From Lachnospiraceae bacterium NK4A179 (GTDB lineage: Bacteria > Bacillota > Clostridia > Lachnospirales > Lachnospiraceae), in contig ATWC01000011.1 in assembly GCA_000421045.1 (NCBI GenBank), positions 1-64,000 of the forward strand: DNA of 64,000 nucleotides. The letters run 5' to 3'. Positions 1 to 7,311 of the stretch are shown here, piece after piece; within the stretch, counting starts at the first letter, position 1; each line of letters begins with the position of its first letter. Position numbers and translations under genes: made by a program. The notes under the pieces are model-generated. The model saw nothing but the letters and a program-made list of their open reading frames with translations, was not told where the DNA came from and made no database searches.

Positions 1-918
1 ATAGTTGAGTTAACAAAAAGCGAATATCGATACTGTACAAGAGTCGATACCTATAGATTGGAAAATCAGGTGACGGGAGGAGCATCATCCTACGAATATT
101 CTATTTGTGTAAAAAAAGGTGATAAAGAGGAGAAATATAAGGATAATTTCATAAAATCGCCTTTATATGAAATGGAAATGATTGAAGATATCAGATTTAA
201 TCGATTTGATCTGAATAACGCTACATCAAAAAAGCTTGTGCGGCTTGAGCGCTTTCTGGATGAAGGTAAGTTTGAGATGGCATCCTTTTTTTATCCCAGT
301 ACCAGAATAGAAGGACATGATTCGTATTATTATAAGAATGCGAATTGTAAAGAAGAAGAGTCTAAATGGTGGAATTTATTTACAGAATATAAACAAGAGC
401 AGGATTTAAATGTGTTTTTATTCAAGCAATATGAAAAAGGGAAAATAGAATTAAAAGATATTAATCTGAAGGCTAGTCTTGATAAGAAAGTAGAATTGTT
501 TGAGAGTATAACAGGAAGTACTGCTATAAATTATTTGGGGGGAGGATATAATTACAAGGCTTTGCTTACATCAAATGATAAGCCTATTACGAGTAAATCT
601 AAGCAAACCATTTTAGATGATACAACAGAAAAATTAGACGGATACGACAATACGGCTTATGAGTATACAGAATACGGAAAGAATAATTATTGCTTATATG
701 AATTATATCTACCAGATGAAGAAAACACTTATGTGTTGATAGTGGAGAAACCGTTATTAATGCCTAAGTGGTATCTGAAATGGGCGATAAATACTATTAT
801 TCTGAATGATAAGTTGATTGTATCGCCGGGACTCATTTATCAAGTCGTACTTTTTATGTTCTTAACTATACCTATATGTTTTTTGATAGGGTTCTTCGGA
901 AGTCGTCGTAAAGAATGA
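1..918 (+). CDS. Two-anchor membrane protein, 5'-truncated by window edge
   Basis: The frame is open from base 1, so the true start lies outside the window; the TTG at 58 is not needed as a start. The translation from base 1 aligns with residues of the protein at 4982-6100 from its EISAKEYRHC segment onward (here ELTKSEYRYC), and both end with a PxLMPxWYL motif before a C-terminal membrane helix (LIYQVVLFMFLTIPICF) and a short basic tail. The visible part is therefore an exported or extracytoplasmic domain followed by the C-terminal anchor. I do not recognise the family. The small ORF at 940 and the DUF6273 gene at 1113 follow closely. Confidence 0.8.
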   Translation: MVELTKSEYRYCTRVDTYRLENQVTGGASSYEYSICVKKGDKEEKYKDNFIKSPLYEMEMIEDIRFNRFDLNNATSKKLVRLERFLDEGKFEMASFFYPSTRIEGHDSYYYKNANCKEEESKWWNLFTEYKQEQDLNVFLFKQYEKGKIELKDINLKASLDKKVELFESITGSTAINYLGGGYNYKALLTSNDKPITSKSKQTILDDTTEKLDGYDNTAYEYTEYGKNNYCLYELYLPDEENTYVLIVEKPLLMPKWYLKWAINTIILNDKLIVSPGLIYQVVLFMFLTIPICFLIGFFGSRRKE

Positions 919-939
919 GCCTTTGGCGACCATTAAAGT

Positions 940-1122
940 GTGGAGGAGAAAGATGAAATTATGCATTTGGTCAGGATTTTATTGATGAGTGCACTTCGCA
1001 GTCGTAACGCCTCTATATGGGTGACAACTATGGCCTTTCTTGTTGTTCTTGGTCTTAGTGGATTTGCAGCTTCCTATGGTGGTTACAATATTATCGATGA
1101 GGTATTTGGAAATTGGAATTGA
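940..1122 (+). CDS. Possible small single-helix membrane ORF
   Basis: A GTG-started frame of 60 codons with one hydrophobic helix (WVTTMAFLVVLGLSGFAASY). It sits 21 bp after the membrane gene ending at 918 and overlaps the next frame by 10 bp. In the paralogous locus the equivalent position holds the degraded small membrane gene at 6106, which also has an AASY-G motif (SAASYEGMN versus FAASYGGYN), so this may be a truncated relative. A REP-like unit begins at its stop codon. It could equally be a remnant that is not translated. Confidence 0.4.
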   Translation: MEEKDEIMHLVRILLMSALRSRNASIWVTTMAFLVVLGLSGFAASYGGYNIIDEVFGNWN

Positions 1123-1817
1123 CTAATAAGGGACGGGGTTCATGGCTCAAAATGGGGACAATCGTGATAGTTCTCTTTTTGCTTTTAATGATTCCTCTTA
1201 CTCAACAATTCTTTATTCCCATGATCAAAAAGCAGATGTCACTTGCGATGATCAAGAATCATTCGTTAAGCGAAGGTGATGTGATCATGTTCGGAGATAA
1301 TGCGTGGAACAATACATGGTGTGTTTTAAAAATTGAAGATAGGAAAGTTCTTTTAATCAATAAAAGTTGTGTAGATATTAGAAACAGTGAAGGCTACGTA
1401 ACAAACTTCGATCCTCATCTTGGTAAATCCTTTTTGTCCTTTCCATATATTCCGGAAAATGCTGAAATATATCATTCGGAAAATTGGGATAGATCAGGAT
1501 TAAAGAAATGGTTAAACGACGAATATTATAATACTGCATTTAGCGATCCTGATAAGGAGTATATTCTGGATATCGGGTATGGAAATGTATATATACTTAA
1601 CGCTGAAGAGGTTGTAGAATACTTTTCAAACGATACAGAAAGAACAGCTGAATACTATGGGGCGGCAATGCCATGGTGGTTAAGATCAACTGGCCGTTAT
1701 GATTGGGAAACATACAATGACTATGTAGGTAAATCAGGAAGAATATTGGATAACGGCTATGCTTATTCTGAATCAAACATAGGTGTCAGACCTTCGATAT
1801 GGATCAGATATGAATGA
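1113..1817 (+). CDS. Membrane-anchored DUF6273-type protein
   Basis: One N-terminal membrane helix (GTIVIVLFLLLMIPLTQQFF) precedes an extracytoplasmic domain. The tail has the WWLRS...Y...GVRPSIWI pattern of DUF6273, a beta-rich domain common in exported proteins of Lachnospiraceae; the preceding GLKKWLNDEYYNTAFS segment also fits that family. The function of the family is unknown. The start is uncertain: TTG at 1113 has a GAGG 10 nt upstream, and ATG at 1152 directly precedes the helix. Codons 3-13 of the longer form are read through a REP-like repeat unit, which suggests that the original 5' end was altered. Confidence 0.75.
   Translation: MELTNKGRGSWLKMGTIVIVLFLLLMIPLTQQFFIPMIKKQMSLAMIKNHSLSEGDVIMFGDNAWNNTWCVLKIEDRKVLLINKSCVDIRNSEGYVTNFDPHLGKSFLSFPYIPENAEIYHSENWDRSGLKKWLNDEYYNTAFSDPDKEYILDIGYGNVYILNAEEVVEYFSNDTERTAEYYGAAMPWWLRSTGRYDWETYNDYVGKSGRILDNGYAYSESNIGVRPSIWIRYE
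1119..1152 (+). repeat. REP-like GC-rich palindromic unit (degenerate)
   Basis: The unit has the core GGGACGGGGTT followed by catGGCTCA, matching the units at 4838, 6055 and 6415 (core GGGGGACGGGGTT flanked by TGAACC and GGTTCATT). Its left arm is degenerate (tgactaata). It lies across the end of the 940 ORF and the first codons of the 1113 ORF. Confidence 0.6.
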
Positions 1818-1891
1818 TAAGAAGAGTTTTTGAAATTAGATTATGGCAATAAGGTTGTATGTGAAAGATATCCAGGGGAAGTATACGAGAT

Positions 1892-1920
1892 AGGGCATCA
1901 GAAAGATGCTCTATTTTTTT
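1892..1920 (+). terminator. Rho-independent terminator
   Basis: An 8-bp stem AGGGCATC/GATGCTCT (one G-T pair) with a 5-nt loop is followed by ATTTTTTT. It closes the unit ending at 1817 and immediately precedes the TetR promoter at 1922. Confidence 0.8.
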
Positions 1921-1921
1921 G

Positions 1922-1957
1922 TTGACAAAACTAATGAGCGTTAGTATGATAACTAAC
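1922..1957 (+). promoter_or_regulatory. TetR gene promoter with overlapping operator
   Basis: TTGACA (1922-1927) and TATGAT (1945-1950) are 17 bp apart. The -10 lies inside the palindrome GTTAGT-atgata-ACTAAC (1940-1957). A further inverted pair ACTAA/TTAGT (1930-1945) overlaps the spacer, so TTAGT half-sites alternate across the promoter. This is the usual geometry of an autorepressed TetR operator; the assignment to the downstream TetR protein is inference. Confidence 0.8.
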
Positions 1958-2013
1958 AAACATAAGCGTGACCGGTAGCAGGGAATTTGCCGAAAAGAAA
2001 GGATTGTTGAAGA

Positions 2014-2637
2014 ATGAGCAGAAAAGAGGAAATACTATACGCTACGCTGGAACTCGCGGCAGAGAATGGGATAAAAGGAGTATCCATGTCGCAGATCGCG
2101 GATAAGGTGGGGATCAAAGCTCCGTCACTGTACAATCATTTTAAGTCCAAGGATGAGATCATCAGGGAAATGTACAGCTTTCTGCGAGACCGGGCGCAGG
2201 CCGGAGGCAGTTCTGTACCGATGGATTTTTCTAAACTGGCAGATAAGAGTTTAGAAGAAATTCTGCTTTATTCTGTATCTGCATATATGGGGATCGTTAC
2301 TGATAAATATATGCTCCAGTTCTTCAAAGTCCTTTATTCGGAAAGAGCCACTAATCCTTTAGCAGCACAGATAATTGTTGAAGAGACAGAGCGTATGCTT
2401 CAGTCTTCAAGAAATTTGTTTTATGCCCTGGTTGTTCATGGGAAAGTTAAAAATGACAATATTGATACAGCTGCCATGACGTACTCACTTACAATACATT
2501 CACTTATAGATTACAGAATGGACATGCTGACAGCAGGAAAAATAAAGAAGTTTGGGGAAAAAGGAAAAACTGTTCCCCAGAGCATAACAGATTTTATAAG
2601 ATGGTTTAGTCATCAGATAGGAGTGAGCAATGAATAG
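2014..2637 (+). CDS. TetR/AcrR family transcriptional regulator
   Basis: The N-terminal helix-turn-helix spans about residues 24-43 (SMSQIADKVGIKAPSLYNHF), followed by a helical ligand-binding domain typical of the 200-residue family. It overlaps the next gene by 8 bp, so the two are translationally coupled. The promoter at 1922 carries a palindrome over the -10, which points to autoregulation. The likely target is this operon with its DUF998 membrane protein. The inducer cannot be read from the sequence. Confidence 0.9.
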   Translation: MSRKEEILYATLELAAENGIKGVSMSQIADKVGIKAPSLYNHFKSKDEIIREMYSFLRDRAQAGGSSVPMDFSKLADKSLEEILLYSVSAYMGIVTDKYMLQFFKVLYSERATNPLAAQIIVEETERMLQSSRNLFYALVVHGKVKNDNIDTAAMTYSLTIHSLIDYRMDMLTAGKIKKFGEKGKTVPQSITDFIRWFSHQIGVSNE

Positions 2638-3277
2638 GAAACTGATTAACTGGATCGGACTTACAGGGCTTGCAGCACTTATATCTTATGCGGTTGCAGC
2701 ATACCTCTGCAGAGGGGCATTTCCGGGATATAACTGGATGGAGTCTGCCGTAAGCGATCTTTCGGCAGAGACAGCGCCTTCAAGGCAACTTTGGGATAAG
2801 CTTTCTTCCGTGTATTCAGCCGGAAGTATTGTATGTGCTACATGTGTAGCCATATACGTTTCGGAAATAAAAAAATCAACCAGGCTGTTTCGCATGGGAA
2901 TATATTTGTTTACGGTAATGAACTGGATCTCAAAGATAGGATATGAAATGTTTGCTCTTGATGATGCCGGTAAACAGATATCTTCTTTTCAGGAAGTTAT
3001 GCATATGGCTGTTACAGCGCTTGTGGTAATTCTTTCTATAGTGTCGCTGATCTTACTTATAATTTCAGGAATCAGGAATAAAGAGGTGAGAGGTGTAGGA
3101 ATCTGGGCAGCCATATTTTTCGCAATGATGCTGATAGGGCCTATAGGGATGAAGACATTTCCGCCTCAGTATTTTGGAATAGCTGAAAGATTCAGTATAT
3201 ATTCTGCGATAGGATTTAATGCGGTTCTTGGAATATATCTTTTCAATGGATTTGAAACGGAGCAAGTTCGTTTATAA
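2630..3277 (+). CDS. DUF998-type integral membrane protein
   Basis: A 215-residue protein with about six hydrophobic helices. The N-terminal pattern (helix, then PGYNWMESAVSDLSAETAPSR) is characteristic of DUF998, whose members place an SD(L/I)S motif in the first extracytoplasmic loop. The function of the family is not established. Being coupled to a TetR repressor, it is presumably induced by whatever that repressor senses. Confidence 0.75.
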   Translation: MNRKLINWIGLTGLAALISYAVAAYLCRGAFPGYNWMESAVSDLSAETAPSRQLWDKLSSVYSAGSIVCATCVAIYVSEIKKSTRLFRMGIYLFTVMNWISKIGYEMFALDDAGKQISSFQEVMHMAVTALVVILSIVSLILLIISGIRNKEVRGVGIWAAIFFAMMLIGPIGMKTFPPQYFGIAERFSIYSAIGFNAVLGIYLFNGFETEQVRL

Positions 3278-3390
3278 TTGTTTTTGAGGTTGCGATTTGA
3301 GGTATGTTCACATACAATCAAAGAAAGTATATTGCCAAATAAGAAAGGAGCATGATCATATGATGATCAGAGTTGTTAATGCTCAGTAGT

Positions 3391-3421
3391 CTGAGCTTAG
3401 ATATATGAATTGTAAGCTCAG
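3391..3421. promoter_or_regulatory. 9-bp inverted repeat before the CD3324-family gene
   Basis: CTGAGCTTA (3391-3399) and TAAGCTCAG (3413-3421) form a perfect inverted repeat with a 13-nt spacer, 36 bp before the start at 3458. It could be an operator for the small helix-turn-helix protein downstream or an RNA hairpin in its leader. No U-run follows, so it is not an intrinsic terminator. Confidence 0.5.
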
Positions 3422-3457
3422 ATGAATCCTAAGAGAAATGATATTAGGAGGAACATT

Positions 3458-3748
3458 ATGAGCTATATAAAGGCAGAGAATGTGCTGCCACAGGAATTAA
3501 TAGAAACGATTCAGCAATATGTAGACGGTAAATTGATCTATATTCCCTGCAAGGAAAAACAGGAGTGGGGTACCACAACTTCTGCTAAAATTTTTTTTCG
3601 TGAACGTAACGAAAGGATATATGAAAACTATAAGAGCGGTATGGGACTGCGTGAACTTGCCGGGAGATTTTCATTATCGGAGAAAAGCATTCAGAGGATT
3701 CTCAGGGATCAGAGACTTGCCTTAAGAGAAGGCATTGAATCAGTCTGA
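3458..3748 (+). CDS. Small HTH protein, CD3324-like
   Basis: The start is the ATG at 3458 because AGGAGG lies just upstream; an in-frame ATG at 3422 lacks a ribosome site. The 96-residue product begins MSYIKAENVLPQELIETIQQ and has a C-terminal helix-turn-helix (about residues 62-83, MGLRELAGRFSLSEKSIQRI) like the Mor-type CD3324 family of Clostridia. The segment YIPCKEKQEWG is the conserved N-terminal half of these proteins. It is probably a DNA-binding regulator with unknown targets. It stands alone between an inverted repeat and a terminator. Confidence 0.75.
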   Translation: MSYIKAENVLPQELIETIQQYVDGKLIYIPCKEKQEWGTTTSAKIFFRERNERIYENYKSGMGLRELAGRFSLSEKSIQRILRDQRLALREGIESV

Positions 3749-3769
3749 TATTGCTGAAATAAATAAATC

Positions 3770-3799
3770 ACGGTCGGGACCTGTGCCCGGCCGTATTTT
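3770..3799 (+). terminator. Rho-independent terminator
   Basis: ACGGTCGGG and CCCGGCCGT pair around a 7-nt loop and are followed by ATTTTATT. It ends transcription of the gene at 3458. Confidence 0.75.
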
Positions 3800-3820
3800 A
3801 TTATCACATATGATATCATA

Positions 3821-3879
3821 TTGACTTTGAATAGGTAATGTGTTACATTCTTGCGTAATAATGTAACACATTACCTATT
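3821..3879 (+). promoter_or_regulatory. Promoter with 20-bp inverted repeat (MarR-type operator)
   Basis: TTGACT (3821-3826) is followed after 17 bp by TACATT (3844-3849). A perfect 20-bp inverted repeat (arms 3830-3849 and 3860-3879, spacer 10) covers the spacer, the -10 and the start region. Each arm contains GTAAT-GT-GTTAC, itself a pseudo-palindrome of the size a MarR dimer binds. The same layout recurs at 13691-13748 before a MarR gene. Binding of that MarR protein here is inferred. Confidence 0.85.
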
Positions 3880-3906
3880 TGAAATTTATTCAGGGAGTGA
3901 CAGAAA

Positions 3907-4758
3907 ATGAAAACGAAACATAAAATTATAATTTGCATCATAGTTTTGCTTGTTCTTACCGTAGTATGGTTTTGTATACCTTATTCACCTTTGAAAGCGG
4001 AATTCGAAAATGACACCGTAGAATTGATAGAGGAAAACAGTGTATTTGAAAGCGATGAAGTATTTTCCAAATCTGAATTTGAAGACTATCCACTTGCGAT
4101 CAGAAAGTACATTGAAAACTGCGGATATATCGGCACAAGAAAAATGAACTATGTGAAAATGGAGTATTCTGATGTCGCATTCAGTCAGGGAAGGAGTGGA
4201 CCAAATCTCATTATTGATTACACACAATATGATTTTGTGGTTCATCCGAGCCGTATGGCAATGATCGAAAGCAGTATGTTTGGAATTCCTTTTCAGGGGT
4301 ATGATCAATATCGGGGTGGTAAAGGGGGAATGCGGGGAGTTGTTGCCAAACTGATTCCGATCTTTGATCAGACGGGTGAAGATATGGACAGAGCCTGTCT
4401 GGCAACATTTCTGGCGGAGTGTATGTTTGTTCCGACATCGTTTTTGCAAGACTATATAAAATTCGAAGAAATAAATGAGTTTCAGGTAAAAGCGACAATA
4501 GATGCATACGGGCAGACAGTCAGTGGTATATTCACTTTTAACGATGATTATGAGATGATATCATTCTGTACTAATGATAGAGCGGTTGTTGGGGCGGATG
4601 GAACGATAGAGTATATTCCTTGGTCAGCGGTATGCGGAGACTATAAAGTGGGAAATGATGGGATTCATCGTCCATCAACGTTTCAAGCGATATGGAATTA
4701 TCCTGATGGAGACTTTGTCTATTTTAATGGTACTATAAGAAGCATAACAAGCGAGTAG
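3907..4758 (+). CDS. DUF6544 family protein
   Basis: An N-terminal membrane helix (IIICIIVLLVLTVVWF) leads into a domain with the segments YSDVAFSQGRSGPNLIIDY, SSMFGIPFQGYD, FDQTGEDMDRACLATFLAE and WNYPDGDFVYFNG, which I recognise as DUF6544. The biochemical role of the family is unknown. The protein is membrane-anchored, possibly facing outward. It is monocistronic: its promoter carries the 20-bp inverted repeat shared with the MarR-flavodoxin operon at 13.7 kb, so it is probably induced together with that operon. Confidence 0.85.
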   Translation: MKTKHKIIICIIVLLVLTVVWFCIPYSPLKAEFENDTVELIEENSVFESDEVFSKSEFEDYPLAIRKYIENCGYIGTRKMNYVKMEYSDVAFSQGRSGPNLIIDYTQYDFVVHPSRMAMIESSMFGIPFQGYDQYRGGKGGMRGVVAKLIPIFDQTGEDMDRACLATFLAECMFVPTSFLQDYIKFEEINEFQVKATIDAYGQTVSGIFTFNDDYEMISFCTNDRAVVGADGTIEYIPWSAVCGDYKVGNDGIHRPSTFQAIWNYPDGDFVYFNGTIRSITSE

Positions 4759-4837
4759 TCAGAGAAACCTCATACGCGGAATGGATAGATAAGAATGAAA
4801 CCCTACCAGAGTTTTAACTGGGCTGAGCCGGAATCAC

Positions 4838-4928
4838 TAAATGAACCTAGGGGACGGGGTTTGTGGTTCATTTTTTCAAAGGGGAGTATCCGAAAATGGA
4901 CCCCTAACCCCGTCCCCCTGGCTCATTT
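4838..4928. repeat. REP-like double unit forming a long hairpin
   Basis: Two inverted units face each other. The left unit (4840-4872) has arms AATGAACC and GGTTCATT around a GGGGACGGGGTT core; the right unit (about 4897-4928) is the reverse complement, ending CCCCGTCCCCCTGGCTCATT. The paired arrangement resembles REP doublets (REPINs) mobilised by RAYT-type Y1 transposases; no transposase lies in the window. It fills most of the 223-bp gap between 4758 and 4982. Confidence 0.75.
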
Positions 4929-4981
4929 ATCCGTAAAATGCTATTATCTTTTTACGTAGAAATGACTCTTGGGGGACGTCT

Positions 4982-6100
4982 ATGAAACGTAAGAAGACTT
5001 CTATTGTTATATGTCTGGCCTGGATAGTCATATGTTTATGTATGACATTTCTTTTTAGTGGCAAGCATTATCCTGTGGCTGATGAGATATCTGTTGAAGA
5101 GCAGCCGAGTTCCGGATCGGTTGTGGAATTCAGTTATCATAATCTTTATAAAGCATATAAAGAGAATGGAAAGTACTATATCTCACGTCAAAGTCTGATA
5201 TATCCTGATTCGACACCAAAGATTTTTGAAATAAGCGCAAAAGAGTATAGACACTGTGCAGGGTTTGACCCTGGCAGATTAGATAATTACGAAGACGGCT
5301 ATGGTAATCAATATGACGTTAAAGTTCGATATGGAAAAGATGTGAAAGATTACAGCGTTAACGGATGGCCTTCGCCCCTCTATGAATTAGAGGAGCTTTA
5401 TGACACGAAAGTGCGTTTAGGTGAACAGGAAACCTACCGTGACAGCATATGTGGTGCGCTTACAGAATTATTCGATTACTGTTCGATTGAAGCCGCATAT
5501 GTATCCTATCCTTTAAAGAAGTCCTCGAAAAAAAAGTTTTATTATGGTGACGTGTCATCCCTGGGATTCGATGATGCTTATCGCAACTTGGCGACAAGGC
5601 ATTACAGCAACCAGACTATAAACATCAAATTAATGAAGTTGTACGAGGATGGAAAGATATCTGAGCCTGATCTGAAAGCTGCCTATGAGGAGAAAAAGGC
5701 AATATACGAAAAGGCTACGGGGAAAGAATTTTATGAAGAGAATTCACCTTCACCCAAAACTAAAAAGTTTTTAATTGAAAATAATGTAGGTGTTATTTAT
5801 GGAAATACTAATAAGGCATATAGTGATATTACCAGCGGATCTAAGGGTATGATCTATTATGAAATATATGATCCTGCTGATGCCCGGACTTACACTGTCT
5901 GTCTAAAAAAACCGGCTCTTATGCCTACATGGTATTTAAGGATGGCACTGGATCATATCCTCATTAATGATGGCAATACTTTACCATGGGGAAAACTCTA
6001 TATATTCATGTTATCTGTTATCCCGGCAGTAGCAGGGTGCCTGGTAATATGGAAAATGAACCTGGGGGACGGGGTTCGTGGTTCATTAAAGGGAGAATAA
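4982..6100 (+). CDS. Two-anchor membrane protein, paralogue of the gene at 1
   Basis: The N-terminal helix (TSIVICLAWIVICLCMTFLF) and C-terminal helix (LYIFMLSVIPAVAGCLVIW) bracket an extracytoplasmic domain of about 310 residues that aligns along its length with the partial protein at 1-918 (EISAKEYRHC/ELTKSEYRYC; KKPALMPTWYL/EKPLLMPKWYL). The family is not recognised. The last dozen codons (after WKMN) are read through a REP-like unit, so the original C-terminal tail, which in the paralogue ends GSRRKE, was replaced. The start is the ATG at 4982, preceded by GGGGGACG. The broken small membrane gene at 6106 follows. Confidence 0.75.
   Translation: MKRKKTSIVICLAWIVICLCMTFLFSGKHYPVADEISVEEQPSSGSVVEFSYHNLYKAYKENGKYYISRQSLIYPDSTPKIFEISAKEYRHCAGFDPGRLDNYEDGYGNQYDVKVRYGKDVKDYSVNGWPSPLYELEELYDTKVRLGEQETYRDSICGALTELFDYCSIEAAYVSYPLKKSSKKKFYYGDVSSLGFDDAYRNLATRHYSNQTINIKLMKLYEDGKISEPDLKAAYEEKKAIYEKATGKEFYEENSPSPKTKKFLIENNVGVIYGNTNKAYSDITSGSKGMIYYEIYDPADARTYTVCLKKPALMPTWYLRMALDHILINDGNTLPWGKLYIFMLSVIPAVAGCLVIWKMNLGDGVRGSLKGE
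6055..6087 (+). repeat. REP-like unit inside the 3' end of a gene
   Basis: AATGAACC (6055-6062) and GGTTCATT (6080-6087) bracket the core GGGGGACGGGGTT. It is nearly identical to the left unit at 4840-4872. It encodes the C-terminal NLGDGVRGSL of the gene at 4982 and lies directly before the former start of the small gene at 6106. Confidence 0.8.
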
Positions 6101-6105
6101 TTACG

Positions 6106-6423
6106 AACAACAAAAATGCAAATATACTATGTATCATATCGCTTATACTTAACTTTCTTATGCCCATTGCAACTTTTCTGATAGCGGTCATATTAACGAA
6201 AGGTGATATTTTAGGAGTATCAGCAGCCTCATACGAGGGCATGAACCTTGTTGGAATCGTATCGTATATCGCGGCATGGGCACTTGTGATCATTGCACGG
6301 GTAAAGTACAAGAGCAAATTCGCCCAGAACCTGCTGATCATATAGGGCATTCTACATGTGCTTGGTGTGATAGGAGTCATTGTTGTGTTTTGTATTTTAA
6401 TTGGAATATTTTTACTCTGGTGA
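6106..6423 (+). pseudogene. Broken small multi-helix membrane protein gene
   Basis: The frame from 6106 gives NNKNANILCIISLILNF..., then WALVIIARVKYKSKFAQNLLI, the sequence of a small membrane protein common in Lachnospiraceae that normally begins M-N-N-K-N-A-N-I-L. Here the first codon is ACG (6106-6108) instead of ATG, directly after a REP-like unit. An in-frame TAG at 6343-6345 then stops it. Beyond the TAG the same frame continues for another 25 codons (GILHVLGVIGVIVVF...LW) to a TGA at 6421 at the edge of another REP-like unit. The two lesions make loss of function likely. Translation from an upstream ATG at 6049 inside the repeat could still yield a truncated protein. Confidence 0.7.
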
Positions 6424-6471
6424 ACGGGGTTAGGGGGTAATGACCCCCAAACCCCGTCCCCCCGGTTCATT
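6415..6471. repeat. REP-like double unit
   Basis: GGGGTTAGGGGGT and ACCCCCAAACCCC form a tight hairpin, followed by CGTCCCCCCGGTTCATT. This is one complete reverse-oriented unit (about 6439-6471) joined to a partial forward unit (about 6421-6438). The first TGA of the element is the terminal stop of the degraded gene at 6106. Confidence 0.7.
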
Positions 6472-6517
6472 ATGCTGTTTCGATATAATAAAGAAAAGAG
6501 TAGGTGGATCATAATAA

Positions 6518-7138
6518 ATGGACAGACCCGAATTTGATGATATAAAGGATTTTGCTGAATTCAGCAAGTATTACTGGTATAGAGATGAGCTGATAAAAAT
6601 ATGCAAGACACATGGTTTGAAAGCTCCGAGCGGTAAGATAGAACTGAATAAAGTGATTGAAGCATATTTTTCCGGAGAGAAGATTTTACCTGATAAGAAG
6701 CCGGCAGGCAGAAAACAGAAGATAGTTGTTACAGAGCTTACGCTTGATACAGGACTCATAGCATGCGGGTTTACTTTTGGTAACAGATTCAGGGATTTTT
6801 TCAGGAAGCAGACAGGTGAAGAAAATTTCAAATTCAATGTAGATATGGTTGAAACCGTAAAGGTTGTGAAGGCTACCGGCGATGAGGATTTTACACTTGG
6901 TGATCTGTTGGATATCTACTATGGCAAAAAAACTTATGCCACATATGATAAATCGGCTCTCCAATGGAATAAATTCGTAAAAGATTTTTGCGCGGATGAA
7001 GCGACACAGATCTACAGCGAACGTTTGAAGGCAGCGGCAGTTCTTTGGAAGATAGTCAGGGAGTCTGATATGAAGAAAGAGTATTCACATGAGTTGCTTG
7101 ATAAATATAAACATGTTTTAGGGGAGAGTAAAGATTAA
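6518..7138 (+). CDS. SAP domain / DUF6434 protein
   Basis: Residues about 16-52 (YYWYRDELIKICKTHGLKAP...VIEAYFSGE) form a SAP-like helix-extended loop-helix, a fold usually linked to nucleic-acid binding. The middle (about 70-135: ELTLDTGLIACGFTFGNRFRDFFRKQTGE) matches DUF6434, which commonly accompanies SAP in Firmicutes. The product is cytoplasmic and basic. The cellular role is unknown. It is monocistronic, between the REP-like element and the terminator at 7181. Confidence 0.75.
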   Translation: MDRPEFDDIKDFAEFSKYYWYRDELIKICKTHGLKAPSGKIELNKVIEAYFSGEKILPDKKPAGRKQKIVVTELTLDTGLIACGFTFGNRFRDFFRKQTGEENFKFNVDMVETVKVVKATGDEDFTLGDLLDIYYGKKTYATYDKSALQWNKFVKDFCADEATQIYSERLKAAAVLWKIVRESDMKKEYSHELLDKYKHVLGESKD

Positions 7139-7180
7139 TAGGGCTGATACAGAGGAAGATTATTGATCATAAGAGAATGA

Positions 7181-7222
7181 AAAGAGCGGAGAGGATGTAA
7201 TATTGCCTCTTCGCTCTTTTTT
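7181..7222 (+). terminator. Rho-independent terminator
   Basis: AAGAGCGGAGAGG and CCTCTTCGCTCTT pair (one G-T pair) around a 10-nt loop and run into TTTTTT. Confidence 0.85.
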
Positions 7223-7248
7223 ACGTTGGCGAAAAAAGTTAAAATAGT

Positions 7249-7282
7249 AACTAAACATGACATACAGGTGACATGTTTAGTT
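7249..7282. promoter_or_regulatory. Inverted-repeat operator before the WYL operon
   Basis: AACTAAACATG (7249-7259) and CATGTTTAGTT (7272-7282) are a perfect 11-bp inverted repeat with a 12-nt spacer, 29 bp before the start at 7312. The likely ligand is the WYL regulator encoded directly downstream. A related palindrome, GTTTAGTtgACTAAAC, lies at 12400-12415 before the MFS gene. Confidence 0.7.
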
Positions 7283-7311
7283 TGATATGATTCATATGGA
7301 GCGTGAGAGAA

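Noticed and set aside
5986-6345. 119-codon frame beginning inside the 4982 gene
   Set aside because: Its first 40 codons are the wrong frame of the 4982 gene and a REP-like unit; only the part from 6106 resembles a protein, annotated as a broken gene.
1119-6471. Complete insertion sequence around the GC-rich repeats
   Set aside because: No transposase frame lies between or next to the units; they are non-autonomous at most.
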